Notes under the pieces: model-generated
What the model was told of the DNA's origin: nothing
The model's database searches: none
The model's input: the letters and a program-made list of their open reading frames with translations, nothing else
DNA from: Sulfitobacter sp. HI0040
GTDB taxonomy: Bacteria; Pseudomonadota; Alphaproteobacteria; Rhodobacterales; Rhodobacteraceae
DNA length: 35,256 bases
NCBI RefSeq assembly: GCF_001634885.1
Contig: NZ_LWEX01000113.1
Location: 47 to 35,302 of the forward strand
Reading direction: 5' to 3'
Position numbers and translations under genes: made by a program
Shown here: piece by piece, positions 1 through 7,237 of the stretch
How positions within the stretch are numbered: position 1 is the stretch's first letter
Layout: every line of letters starts with the position of its first letter

Positions 1-355
1 CGACGGGCACCAGCGTCCCGTCGAGCGATAGCTCGCCCAGCGAGACAACGCTTTCAGTCACATCGGCGGGGAGGACTTCGAGTGCTGCCAGCAAGGCGAC
101 CGCGATGGGCAGATCGAAATGGCTGCCCTCCTTCGGCAGGTCCGCAGGACTGAGGTTGATGGTGATCCTTTTCGAAGGAAGCGCAATCGCCATGGACGAC
201 AGCGCCGCCCGCACCCGGTCCCGCGCTTCGGAAACGGCCTTGTCCGGCAACCCCACGATGGAAAACGCCGGCAGCCCCGCCGTGACCGCGCATTGCACTT
301 CGACCAGACGTGCCTCTACCCCAAGGAAAGCCACTGTATAGGCCCGAGAAACCAT
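1..355 (-). CDS. ComM/YifB-family Mg-chelatase-like AAA ATPase, N-terminal part (cut by window edge)
   Basis: Only the first 118 residues are in the window; the gene runs off the left edge. The start is an ATG at 355-353 behind a G-rich stretch (GGGGGG) that can serve as ribosome binding site. The translation opens MVSRAYTVAFLGVEA and continues with GLPAFSIVGLPDKAVSEARDR, then INLSPADLPKEGSHFDLPIA. This is the characteristic N-terminal domain of YifB/ComM proteins, related to Lon-type S5 folds, which precedes the Mg-chelatase-like AAA+ domain. In naturally competent bacteria ComM is a hexameric helicase that aids branch migration of transforming DNA. The ATPase motifs lie outside the window, so the assignment rests on the N-terminal domain alone. 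It lies 65 bp downstream of the histidine phosphatase gene and may be co-transcribed with it. Confidence 0.85.
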   Translation of the reverse strand, partial: MVSRAYTVAFLGVEARLVEVQCAVTAGLPAFSIVGLPDKAVSEARDRVRAALSSMAIALPSKRITINLSPADLPKEGSHFDLPIAVALLAALEVLPADVTESVVSLGELSLDGTLVPV

Positions 356-420
356 CGTGCCCCCCTGTTTTTTCAGCGATAGCCTAGGGACGGGATGGTT
401 GAGAATGTATTAACCGGCCC

Positions 421-1005
421 TCAGGGCAACGTATTGATCGCACCGACAGACCAGCGCTGCCCGTCGTGATGCAACGCGGTGACCGAGAGGTTGTCGATCT
501 TATGTTTGAACACCTCTTCCGGTCGGACGCCGAGCGCGCGTTGCACCTGTGTCAGGATCACGCCGAAATGCGCTACGGCGATGACGTGGCGGGCACTTTG
601 CTCCTCGCAAATCGCGTCCACGGCACGGTTCACCCGGGTGGCGGCCTCGTTCCAGCTTTCGCCACCCGGCGCTACGACATCGCCGGGCGTTTCCCAATAG
701 GCGCGGGACAGTTCCGGGTCACGTCGGGACACTTCGCTGTGGTGCAATCCGTCCCATTCGCCGAAATGCAGTTCCCGCAGGTCTTTCCTGTCCGGCAGGC
801 GTATGCGGGCGGGGGTGGCGATGGCATCCGCGGTGGCACTGGATCTTTGCAGGTCGGACGATACCAGCACCGCCTTCTGGGGCAGCAATCGCGACAGGCG
901 TTCCAGCATTCGCAGGTCGGACAGGTCTGCGGGCACGTCCCGCCAGCCGACGAAATTGCGTTCATGGGTCGGCCCGTGCCGCACCCAGTGCCATGTCTGC
1001 ATCAT
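421..1005 (-). CDS. Histidine phosphatase family protein, probable alpha-ribazole phosphatase-like (CobC)
   Basis: A 194-residue member of the phosphoglycerate mutase/histidine phosphatase superfamily. The phosphohistidine motif RHG is at residues 9-11, followed by an acidic motif (LHFGEWDG) and the second catalytic histidine in VAHFGVI. The start is the first of two adjacent ATG codons (1005-1003), behind GGGGAAAGC, and it overlaps the cobU stop as ATGA. A longer frame reaching 1179 runs through cobU and is not credible. Because it is translationally coupled to cobU, a role in the nucleotide-loop assembly of cobalamin (removing the phosphate from alpha-ribazole phosphate, as CobC does) is the natural inference. 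The superfamily is broad, so substrate specificity is not shown by sequence alone. Confidence 0.8.
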   Translation of the reverse strand: MMQTWHWVRHGPTHERNFVGWRDVPADLSDLRMLERLSRLLPQKAVLVSSDLQRSSATADAIATPARIRLPDRKDLRELHFGEWDGLHHSEVSRRDPELSRAYWETPGDVVAPGGESWNEAATRVNRAVDAICEEQSARHVIAVAHFGVILTQVQRALGVRPEEVFKHKIDNLSVTALHHDGQRWSVGAINTLP

Positions 1006-1529
1006 GCTTTCCCCGTTTCGTCCTTCAACACCCGCGGAAGGCCCGCGATGACCTGCACCACCCTGTTCGCCTGCGCGGCGAGCGCGATGTTCAATCGGCC
1101 CTGTGCCTCGCGGAAACGGCGGGCGAGTGCATTTTCGGGAACGATACCGTGACCGACCTCGTTGCTGACGACCACCCACCGGGCACGGCAGGCACCCAGA
1201 TGTCCGAGCAGGTCATTCTGCGCGGCGGCAACGTCCCGGTCTTCCATCATGAGGTTGCTGAGCCACATGGTCGCGCAATCGATGAGCACGCCGTCCTCTT
1301 CCGACAGGTTGGCAAGCGGCGCGCCGGGGTCGAACGGTGCTTCGATCGTCAGCCAGCGGGCGTCTCGGCGCGCGCGGTGCGTTTCTACCCGCTCTGCTAC
1401 CTCTGCGTCGAAGATCTGCCCAGTCGCCAGGTAAATCAGGTTCAACTCGCTGTTATGAAACAGGTTTTCCGCATACTCCGATTTACCCGAAGCCGCGCCT
1501 CCTAGTACAAGTGTTCCGTGGGGCAACAT
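1002..1529 (-). CDS. cobU: Bifunctional adenosylcobinamide kinase / adenosylcobinamide-phosphate guanylyltransferase
   Basis: A 175-residue protein (CobU/CobP, about the usual 175-180) that phosphorylates adenosylcobinamide and then transfers GMP to it, a late cytoplasmic step of vitamin B12 synthesis and salvage. The N-terminus carries the P-loop GGAASGKS at residues 10-17. The histidine that becomes guanylylated in the family fits H51 in the ETHRARR motif, and the conserved VSNEVGHGIVP motif follows. The start is the ATG at 1529-1527, just before the P-loop strand, preceded by GGCAGGTGG. An upstream in-frame ATG at 1601 would add 24 unrelated residues and reach into the rpoH promoter region. 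The stop overlaps the phosphatase start by 4 nt. It is divergent from rpoH, with about 96 bp between the start codons. Confidence 0.93.
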   Translation of the reverse strand: MLPHGTLVLGGAASGKSEYAENLFHNSELNLIYLATGQIFDAEVAERVETHRARRDARWLTIEAPFDPGAPLANLSEEDGVLIDCATMWLSNLMMEDRDVAAAQNDLLGHLGACRARWVVVSNEVGHGIVPENALARRFREAQGRLNIALAAQANRVVQVIAGLPRVLKDETGKA

Positions 1530-1545
1530 CCACCTGCCAAATATT

Positions 1546-1575
1546 TGAACCAAATAGCCGGGTTCTGCGTATCTA
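1546..1575 (+). promoter_or_regulatory. Candidate ECF sigma (RpoE/ECF11-like) promoter for rpoH
   Basis: TGAACC (1546-1551) is followed by an 18-nt spacer and TATCTA (1570-1575), about 50 nt before the rpoH start. From memory, the RpoE-type promoter of Rhodobacter that drives rpoHII has TGATCC as -35 and a TA-rich -10 at this same spacing; the -35 here matches five of six positions. This is pattern matching only, and a housekeeping promoter cannot be excluded. Confidence 0.4.
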
Positions 1576-1625
1576 TCCCGACAGACCATAACAAGATGCA
1601 CTGGCGGTTTCAGGGGGATTATCAG

Positions 1626-2504
1626 ATGACATTACAGACGGCTCGGGAATTTTCGCTTACCCGCACTGCGATGAAAGCGGAGCTGCTGGACGCGGAAACC
1701 GAACTGAAGCTCGCCTATGCATGGCGTGATGAGCGGGACGAGGCGGCGCTGCATCGGCTGATCACGGCATACATGCGGCTCGCCATTTCCATGGCATCGA
1801 AATTCAAGCGGTATGGCGCGCCGATGAACGACCTTATCCAGGAAGCGGGTCTGGGCCTGATGAAGGCCGCTGACAAATTTGACCCGGATCGCGGCGTTCG
1901 CTTTTCGACCTATGCCGTGTGGTGGATCAAGGCGAGCATTCAGGATCACGTCATGCGCAACTGGTCCATGGTGCGTACCGGCTCCACCTCCTCGCAGAAA
2001 TCGCTTTTCTTCAACATGCGGCGCGTTCAGGCGCGGCTGGAACGTGAAGCGGCCGCCGCCGGTGAAACGCTGGACCGCCACCAGTTGCGCCAGTTGATCA
2101 GCACGGAAATCGGTGTGCCGCTGCATGATGTCGAGATGATGGAAGGCCGCCTTTCAGGCTCCGATTATTCGCTGAACGCGACGCAATCATCCGAGGATGA
2201 GGGCCGTCAGTGGATCGACGCGCTGATTGACGAGGGCGCGCAGGCGGCGGAGCAGGTTGAGGAGCGCCACGATACGGCGCAGCTGCGCGCATGGTTGCTG
2301 GCAGCCATGCAGGCGCTCAACGAGCGTGAGCAGTTCATCGTACGGGAACGCAAGTTGCGGGATCAGCCGCGCACGCTGGAAAGCCTTGGTGAGGAATTGA
2401 ACCTCAGCAAGGAACGCGTGCGCCAGCTGGAGGCGGCGGCATTCGGCAAGATGCGAAAGTCGCTCGAAAAACAGTCTACGGAGGTTCTTCACTTCCTCGG
2501 TTGA
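1626..2504 (+). CDS. rpoH: RNA polymerase sigma-32 family factor, RpoHII-like
   Basis: A 292-residue alternative sigma factor of the sigma-70 family that directs RNA polymerase to heat-shock or oxidative-stress promoters. Region 2 is evident in LIQEAGLGLMKAADKF and FSTYAVWWIKASIQDHVMR (about residues 70-111). The RpoH box QKSLFFNMRR lies at 124-133, and the region 4 helix-turn-helix (LESLGEELNLSKERVRQLE) is near the C-terminus. The start at 1626 follows a strong AGGGGG site; an upstream in-frame ATG at 1518 would place cobU leader sequence in the protein. Many Rhodobacteraceae carry two RpoH paralogues. The RpoH box spelling and the short length suggest the RpoHII type, tied to singlet-oxygen stress in Rhodobacter, but the paralogue call is an inference. 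The gene is monocistronic, with a terminator right behind it. Confidence 0.9.
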   Translation: MTLQTAREFSLTRTAMKAELLDAETELKLAYAWRDERDEAALHRLITAYMRLAISMASKFKRYGAPMNDLIQEAGLGLMKAADKFDPDRGVRFSTYAVWWIKASIQDHVMRNWSMVRTGSTSSQKSLFFNMRRVQARLEREAAAAGETLDRHQLRQLISTEIGVPLHDVEMMEGRLSGSDYSLNATQSSEDEGRQWIDALIDEGAQAAEQVEERHDTAQLRAWLLAAMQALNEREQFIVRERKLRDQPRTLESLGEELNLSKERVRQLEAAAFGKMRKSLEKQSTEVLHFLG

Positions 2505-2529
2505 AGGAACTCCGGGCTTAACGAGTACG

Positions 2530-2568
2530 AAGGCATGCGGACCGAAAGGCGCATGCCTTTGGTTTTTC
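2530..2568 (+). terminator. Rho-independent terminator after rpoH
   Basis: A perfect 10-bp stem, AAGGCATGCG (2530-2539) with CGCATGCCTT (2550-2559), encloses a 10-nt loop and is followed by TGGTTTTT. It lies 26 bp after the rpoH stop and separates it from coaBC. Confidence 0.85.
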
Positions 2569-2643
2569 TGCCCTTCGGTAGGGCTGGCGATACCGAGCCT
2601 TGCGCCTTATGGTCTGCCGGACGAACCGCACGAAGGGCGCGCC

Positions 2644-3837
2644 ATGCTGACAGGCAAACATATCCTCCTGATCATCGGGGGCGGCATCGCTGCGTTCAAA
2701 TCGCTCGACCTGATCCGCCGTCTGCGGGAACGCGGTGCCCGCGTAACGCCCGTGCTTAGCGCTGCCGGGGCCGAGTTTGTTACGCCGCTGTCGGTATCTG
2801 CGCTGGCCGGGCAAAAGGTTTTCCGCGATCTGTTTGACCTCGGGGATGAGGCAGAGATGGGGCACATTCAGTTGAGCCGCAGTGCGGACCTGTTGGTTGT
2901 CGCCCCAGCAACAGCTGATCTGATGGCCAAGATGGCACAGGGGCAGGCGAACGATCTTGCCTCCACGCTTCTGCTGGCGACGGATACGCCCGTACTGATT
3001 GCACCGGCGATGAACGTGCGCATGTGGGAACATGCCGCGACCCGGCGCAATGCCGAAACATTGAAGAAAGACGGTATTGCCTTCGTCGGCCCGGCCGAAG
3101 GCGACATGGCCTGTGGCGAATACGGCCCGGGCCGGATGGCCGAGCCGCTCGACATCGTCGCGGCGATCGAGGCACGGCTTGGCGAGGGGCCCCTGAAAGG
3201 ACGGCGCATCATCGTCACCTCCGGCCCGACGCATGAGCCGATCGACCCGGTACGCTACATCGCCAACCGGTCGTCCGGCGCGCAAGGGGCGGCCATCGCC
3301 AAGGCTCTTTCCGATCTGGGTGCGCAGGTGGTTTTCGTCACCGGCCCCGCGACCGTACCTCCGCCCGCGGGGGTGGAGGTCATCCGCGTAGAGACAGCGC
3401 TACAGATGTCCCGCGCGGTGGAAGGGGCGCTGCCTGCCGATGCGGCGGTCTTTGCCGCCGCCGTGGCTGATTGGCATGTCGTCGGAGCACAGCAGCGCAA
3501 GCTGAAGAAATCGAAGGACGGTTTGCCGAAGATCGAATTCGGGGAAAATCCGGACATTCTGAAAGGAGTGAGTGCCATGACATCGGACAGGCCATCGCTG
3601 GTGGTGGGCTTTGCCGCCGAAACGGATGACGTGAAGGCCAATGCCACCGCGAAAAGGCTGCGCAAGGGCTGCGACTGGATCGTCGCCAATGATGTCTCCG
3701 CGGGAACGGGCATCATGGGTGGCACGGAAAACGCCGTGACGCTCATCACCGCCGAGGGCTCCGAAGACTGGCCGCGCATGGGCAAGGACGCCGTGGCGCG
3801 CAGGTTGGCGGAACGTATCGCCGGGGCTCTGGCCTGA
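2644..3837 (+). CDS. coaBC: Bifunctional phosphopantothenoylcysteine decarboxylase / phosphopantothenate-cysteine ligase
   Basis: A 397-residue cytoplasmic flavoenzyme carrying out two steps of coenzyme A synthesis: CTP-dependent ligation of cysteine to phosphopantothenate, then decarboxylation. The N-terminal CoaC half shows the flavin-binding GGGIAAFK start, the catalytic histidine H74 in MGHIQL, the PAMNVRMW motif (121-128) and the active-site cysteine C157 in [11 protein letters not shown]. The C-terminal CoaB half shows [15 protein letters not shown], the NRSSG motif, AAAVADW and the lysine-rich CTP-binding segment ([11 protein letters not shown]). The length is normal for the fused form. 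The start at 2644 follows GAAGGGCGC. The stop overlaps the dut start by one base (TGATG), so the two are likely translationally coupled. Confidence 0.96.
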   Translation: MLTGKHILLIIGGGIAAFKSLDLIRRLRERGARVTPVLSAAGAEFVTPLSVSALAGQKVFRDLFDLGDEAEMGHIQLSRSADLLVVAPATADLMAKMAQGQANDLASTLLLATDTPVLIAPAMNVRMWEHAATRRNAETLKKDGIAFVGPAEGDMACGEYGPGRMAEPLDIVAAIEARLGEGPLKGRRIIVTSGPTHEPIDPVRYIANRSSGAQGAAIAKALSDLGAQVVFVTGPATVPPPAGVEVIRVETALQMSRAVEGALPADAAVFAAAVADWHVVGAQQRKLKKSKDGLPKIEFGENPDILKGVSAMTSDRPSLVVGFAAETDDVKANATAKRLRKGCDWIVANDVSAGTGIMGGTENAVTLITAEGSEDWPRMGKDAVARRLAERIAGALA

Positions 3838-4322
3838 TGCTGTCCGGGTCCGAAGGCGGCGGGGGAACGATCTGCGTGGCGTTCAGCTGGGAAGAGGGCG
3901 CTGATCGGGCGCTGGGCTTGCCCTCCTATGAAACCGAAGGCGCCGCCGGGGCGGACCTGCGGGCCAACCTGCCACAGGGCCGACCCGTCGAACTGGCAGC
4001 CGGGGCGCGGGCGCTGATCCCCACCGGGCTGCGGCTGGCGATCCCGCCGGGCTATGAAGGCCAGTTGCGTGCTCGGTCCGGCCTGGCGCTGCGCCATGGG
4101 ATCATGCTGCCAAATGCGCCCGGCACCATAGACAGTGACTATCGCGGCCCCTTGGGCGTCATCCTGATGAATGGGGGCGATGAAAGCTTCGAGGTGACCC
4201 ATGGAATGCGCATCGCGCAGCTTGTCATCGCGCCCGTGACCCGCGCCCGCTTTGCGGTGGTGGAGACGTTGGACAGGACGCCGCGCGGGCAGGGCGGGTT
4301 CGGCTCCACCGGGGTACGCTGA
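3837..4322 (+). CDS. dut: Deoxyuridine 5'-triphosphate nucleotidohydrolase (dUTPase)
   Basis: A 161-residue trimeric-type dUTPase that hydrolyses dUTP to dUMP and pyrophosphate, keeping uracil out of DNA and feeding dTMP synthesis. All five family motifs are visible: AGADLRA (37-43), RSGLA (80-84), the substrate-binding GTIDSDYRG (96-104, with aspartate D99), RIAQLVI (125-131) and the glycine-rich C-terminal [10 protein letters not shown] (150-159). The start ATG shares a base with the coaBC stop. About 10 glycine-rich residues precede the conserved core, so initiation slightly downstream cannot be ruled out. The stop again overlaps the next start by one base. The pairing of coaBC with dut is common across Proteobacteria. 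Confidence 0.95.
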   Translation: MLSGSEGGGGTICVAFSWEEGADRALGLPSYETEGAAGADLRANLPQGRPVELAAGARALIPTGLRLAIPPGYEGQLRARSGLALRHGIMLPNAPGTIDSDYRGPLGVILMNGGDESFEVTHGMRIAQLVIAPVTRARFAVVETLDRTPRGQGGFGSTGVR

Positions 4323-5377
4323 TGCTGCTGGCGGCCATACTGGGGGCGGCGATCTGGTTCGGCGGCGCCGCGGTCGGAGCGCCGCGTAACCTGAGGCTTT
4401 CCCTCCTCGCGCTTCTCTATCTTTCGCTTTTGGGGGTGAACCTGCTGTTCCCCGATGGCCATCCGCTGCGCGAAGCCACGGGTGGCTCTGCCGCGCTCTG
4501 GCTCCTTCTGGGCGGGGCCGTGCTGTTGATTTGGGGCTACCGCCGATTGCTGGGCGGGCTGCGCCAGCGCGCCACGGGCAGCGTTACCCCGGTGGGAACG
4601 ACGCCAGCGTCGGACCAGTTTTCGGAAACCGAATTGAACCGGTATGCCCGGCATATCGTGCTGCGCGAACTGGGTGGCCCGGGGCAAAAGGCACTGAAAA
4701 AGGCGCGCGTGCTTGTGGTGGGCGCCGGGGGTCTGGGCGCGCCCGCGCTGCAATACCTCGCGGCCGCCGGTGTCGGCACAATCGGCGTGATCGACGACGA
4801 CGTGGTCGAGAACGCGAACCTGCAACGGCAGGTCATCCACAAGGATGCCGCGATCGGAACGCCAAAGGTCTTTTCCGCCCAAGCGGAAATGACGGCGCAG
4901 AACCCTTTCGTTACGGTACGGCCTTACCATCGCCGGTTCACCGAAGAAATTGCCGCCGATCTGCTGGCGGATTACGATCTGGTTCTCGACGGGACGGATA
5001 ATTTCGCGACACGCTATCTGGTGAACGCAGCCTGCGTGAAAGCGCGGGTTCCGCTGATCTCCGGCGCGTTGTCGCAGTGGGAGGGGCAGCTTTCCGTGTT
5101 TGACCCCGCCCGCGACGCACCCTGCTATCGATGCATCTTCCCCGAAGCTCCCGCCCCCCATCTTGCGCCCTCCTGTGCGGAGGCAGGCGTCCTGGGACCG
5201 TTGCCGGGGGTCGTCGGCGCCATGATGGCGGCAGAGGCGATCAAGCTGATCACGGGCGCGGGTACACCGCTGCGCGGGCAAATGGTGATCTACGATGCGC
5301 TATACGGCGAAAGCCGCACCATCGGTATCGAGCGACGCCCCGATTGCGCGACCTGCGGTGATCTCGCCACAATTTGA
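4322..5377 (+). CDS. Membrane-anchored HesA/MoeB/ThiF-family adenylyltransferase (E1-like)
   Basis: A 351-residue ThiF/MoeB/HesA family protein. Such enzymes adenylate the C-terminal glycine of a small ubiquitin-like sulfur carrier (MoaD or ThiS type) in molybdopterin, thiamine or related sulfur transfer. The E1 domain starts at about residue 100 (FSETELNRYARHIVLRELG). It has the nucleotide-binding GAGGLG (134-139), NLQRQ (166-170), DGTDNFATR (223-231), a candidate catalytic cysteine C285 and two zinc CxxC pairs (C268/C271 and C342/C345). The first 75 residues are unlike soluble MoeB. They form three hydrophobic stretches (about 1-20, 24-43, 56-73) followed by a basic patch, YRRLLGGLRQR, which suggests the E1 domain faces the cytoplasm. 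It is coupled to dut by a 1-nt overlap. The acceptor carrier protein is not in the window. Confidence 0.88.
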   Translation: MLLAAILGAAIWFGGAAVGAPRNLRLSLLALLYLSLLGVNLLFPDGHPLREATGGSAALWLLLGGAVLLIWGYRRLLGGLRQRATGSVTPVGTTPASDQFSETELNRYARHIVLRELGGPGQKALKKARVLVVGAGGLGAPALQYLAAAGVGTIGVIDDDVVENANLQRQVIHKDAAIGTPKVFSAQAEMTAQNPFVTVRPYHRRFTEEIAADLLADYDLVLDGTDNFATRYLVNAACVKARVPLISGALSQWEGQLSVFDPARDAPCYRCIFPEAPAPHLAPSCAEAGVLGPLPGVVGAMMAAEAIKLITGAGTPLRGQMVIYDALYGESRTIGIERRPDCATCGDLATI

Positions 5378-5433
5378 AAGCGCCAGCGTTGCGTTGTGCT
5401 ATGTTGGTTAACGAACAACCTAGGGAAAATACG

Positions 5434-5865
5434 ATGAGAAAACTTTTGATGATCGCCGCAATGGTGCTGGCCCCCGTCGCGGCATGGGCCGAGGGTGTGA
5501 CCCACAAGGTTGCCATTCACGTGGATGAGAACGACCCCCAGGTGATGAACATGGCGCTGAACAACGCCGCCAACGTCCACAGCTATTATGAAAGCCAGGG
5601 CGATGAGGTCATCATCGAGATCGTGACATATGGCCCCGGCCTCAACATGCTGATCCCGGGCAAGAGCCCTGTGGAGCAGCGTATCTCCGTGATGTCGCTT
5701 GAAATACCGTCCCTGACCTTTGCGGCCTGCGGCAATACCCACCGCGCCATGAGCGAAAAGGCGGGGCAGGACATCCCCATGATGGAAGAGGCGAATATGG
5801 TTACCTCGGGCGTGGTGCGCCTGATCGAACTGCAGGAAGAGGGCTACGCCTACGTGCGGCCCTAA
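5434..5865 (+). CDS. Exported DsrE-family protein
   Basis: A 143-residue protein with a clear signal peptide (MRKLLMIAAMVLAPVAAWA, cleavage near residue 19) and a DsrE/DsrF-like fold: a KVAIHVDENDP strand, an AANVHSYYES helix, VIIEIVTYGPGLNML, and a single cysteine C99 in LTFAACGNTH, where sulfur-carrying family members hold their reactive cysteine. DsrE-type proteins trade persulfide sulfur and are usually cytoplasmic; this version is predicted to be periplasmic. The start at 5434 is chosen because the signal peptide begins there, behind TAGGGAAAATACG. The gene follows the membrane-anchored MoeB-like gene by 56 bp and ends before a bidirectional hairpin. Its exact partner is unknown. Confidence 0.82.
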   Translation: MRKLLMIAAMVLAPVAAWAEGVTHKVAIHVDENDPQVMNMALNNAANVHSYYESQGDEVIIEIVTYGPGLNMLIPGKSPVEQRISVMSLEIPSLTFAACGNTHRAMSEKAGQDIPMMEEANMVTSGVVRLIELQEEGYAYVRP

Positions 5866-5886
5866 TCCAACCTTTCATCCATGAAA

Positions 5887-5914
5887 AAAGGGCGCTCCTA
5901 CACGGGCGCCCTTT
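5887..5914. terminator. Bidirectional terminator hairpin between convergent genes
   Basis: AAAGGGCGC (5887-5895) pairs with GCGCCCTTT (5906-5914) around a 10-nt loop. The run of A just before it gives a good U-tract for the minus-strand gene ending at 5932. The plus-strand tail (TTTGCCTGT) is weaker. Confidence 0.75.
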
Positions 5915-5931
5915 GCCTGTTAGCCGCGGTA

Positions 5932-7140
5932 TCACAGAACCTTGGCAAGATCGGCGATCAGGTCTTCGGGGTCTTCCAGTCCTACGGACATGCGGAAAAT
6001 ACCGTCCCCCGCGAAATCCCTGTAGCTGTCGAGCGCCGCGCCTGACAGGCGGAAAGACGTCTCCATCAGGCCTTCAGTCTCCATCCAGAACATAAGGCTG
6101 CGATGATGACCAAGCGAAACCGCGTAATGGATGACCTCGAACTTGTCGATCATGGTTTGAGCCAGCCGTTCCGCTGTAGCAACGTCGCCGACCTGAAAGC
6201 TCAGCATGCCTGAATAGTTCTTCATCTGGTGCTTCGCCAGATCGTGCTGGGGGTGGGACGGTAGCCCGGGATACATCACCTTGGTCACGCTGGACTGGTT
6301 CTCAAGCCATTCCGCCACCGCCATGGCACCCGCCTGATGCGCCTTCATCCGCAAGGGCAGGGTGGACGCCCCCCGCGCAATGAGCCACGCATTGAAGGGG
6401 GACAGGATACCGCCATGGTGGATGGATGCCTCCAGACGCATTTGCTTCACCAACTCCCGCGAGCCGGCGACCGCACCACCGACGGCATCCCCGTGCCCGC
6501 CCATGTATTTCGTGGTGGAATGCATCACCAGATCGACGCCGAGCGCATTGCTATCCATCCCCAGCGGGGAAGAGAACGTGGCATCGCAGGAAAGTAGTGC
6601 CCCTGCGTCATGGGCGATTTTCGCAATGGCGGCCACATCCGCCAGACGCATGATCGGGTTCACCGGGCTTTCCACATGAACCAGCCGCGTATTCGTCTGC
6701 ATCGCTTCGCGAACGGCGTCGAGGTCGGACATGTCCACCGGCGTGACCTCGATCCCGAAACGGGGAAGCGTGTCGCGGGCCAGTTCGGCCACCCCTGCGT
6801 AGGAGACATCGGAGATCAGCAGATGGTCGCCCTTGCTGAGAAAGGTGAGCATGATCGCCGTCGCCGCCGCCATCCCCGATGCGGTACACAGGCAGTCTTC
6901 GGTGCCCTGCAAGGCCGCGATCTTGCGCTCCAGCAGATGAACCGACGGGTTGCCCCAGCGGGCATAGGCGTAGGGCGATTCGTCCGTCAGATCATGAGCG
7001 GAAAAGCCCGATACGCTGTCGCTGACAAAGGCGGAGGACATATGGATCGCCGGGGCGGAGGCGCCCGTTGTGGGATCGGGCCCTTCGCCTGCGTGGATCG
7101 CGCGGGTCATCTCACCGGTAAAGCTGTTGCGATGGGTCAT
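5932..7140 (-). CDS. Cys/Met metabolism PLP-dependent trans-sulfuration enzyme (cystathionine gamma-synthase / methionine gamma-lyase family)
   Basis: A 402-residue fold-type I PLP enzyme of the Cys/Met metabolism family, which makes or breaks the gamma C-S bond in methionine, cystathionine or O-acyl homoserine. The PLP lysine is K211 in HSTTKYMGGHGDAVGG, with the phosphate-binding YARWGNPS segment (58-66), the cofactor aspartate D186 in SCDATFSSP, and ESPVNPIMR. The C-terminal FRLSGAALDSYRD and RMSVGLEDPEDLI segments are typical of the family. Sequence alone does not separate cystathionine gamma-synthase, O-succinylhomoserine sulfhydrylase and methionine gamma-lyase, so no symbol is given. 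The start at 7140 is fixed by an exceptionally complete Shine-Dalgarno sequence. It is divergent from the M3 peptidase gene. Confidence 0.9.
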   Translation of the reverse strand: MTHRNSFTGEMTRAIHAGEGPDPTTGASAPAIHMSSAFVSDSVSGFSAHDLTDESPYAYARWGNPSVHLLERKIAALQGTEDCLCTASGMAAATAIMLTFLSKGDHLLISDVSYAGVAELARDTLPRFGIEVTPVDMSDLDAVREAMQTNTRLVHVESPVNPIMRLADVAAIAKIAHDAGALLSCDATFSSPLGMDSNALGVDLVMHSTTKYMGGHGDAVGGAVAGSRELVKQMRLEASIHHGGILSPFNAWLIARGASTLPLRMKAHQAGAMAVAEWLENQSSVTKVMYPGLPSHPQHDLAKHQMKNYSGMLSFQVGDVATAERLAQTMIDKFEVIHYAVSLGHHRSLMFWMETEGLMETSFRLSGAALDSYRDFAGDGIFRMSVGLEDPEDLIADLAKVL

Positions 7141-7143
7141 ATC

Positions 7144-7153
7144 TCACCTCCTT
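7144..7153 (-). promoter_or_regulatory. Near-perfect Shine-Dalgarno sequence for the trans-sulfuration gene
   Basis: Read on the minus strand, AAGGAGGTGA lies 3 nt before the ATG at 7140 and matches the whole anti-Shine-Dalgarno core of 16S rRNA. Few genes in this window have more than a 4-6 nt match. It settles the start codon and suggests efficient translation initiation. Confidence 0.8.
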
Positions 7154-7237
7154 GTAAATATGCGCTGACCGTCATGCCTGCGCCGGACGATTGCAACCCC
7201 TGTGCGGGGCCCCTAGCTAGGGACAAAGGAGAACGTC

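Noticed and set aside
1518-1625. Upstream extension of the rpoH frame (36 codons)
   Set aside because: It lacks sigma-factor similarity, and a strong AGGGGG site precedes the ATG at 1626. The extension would cover the promoter region.
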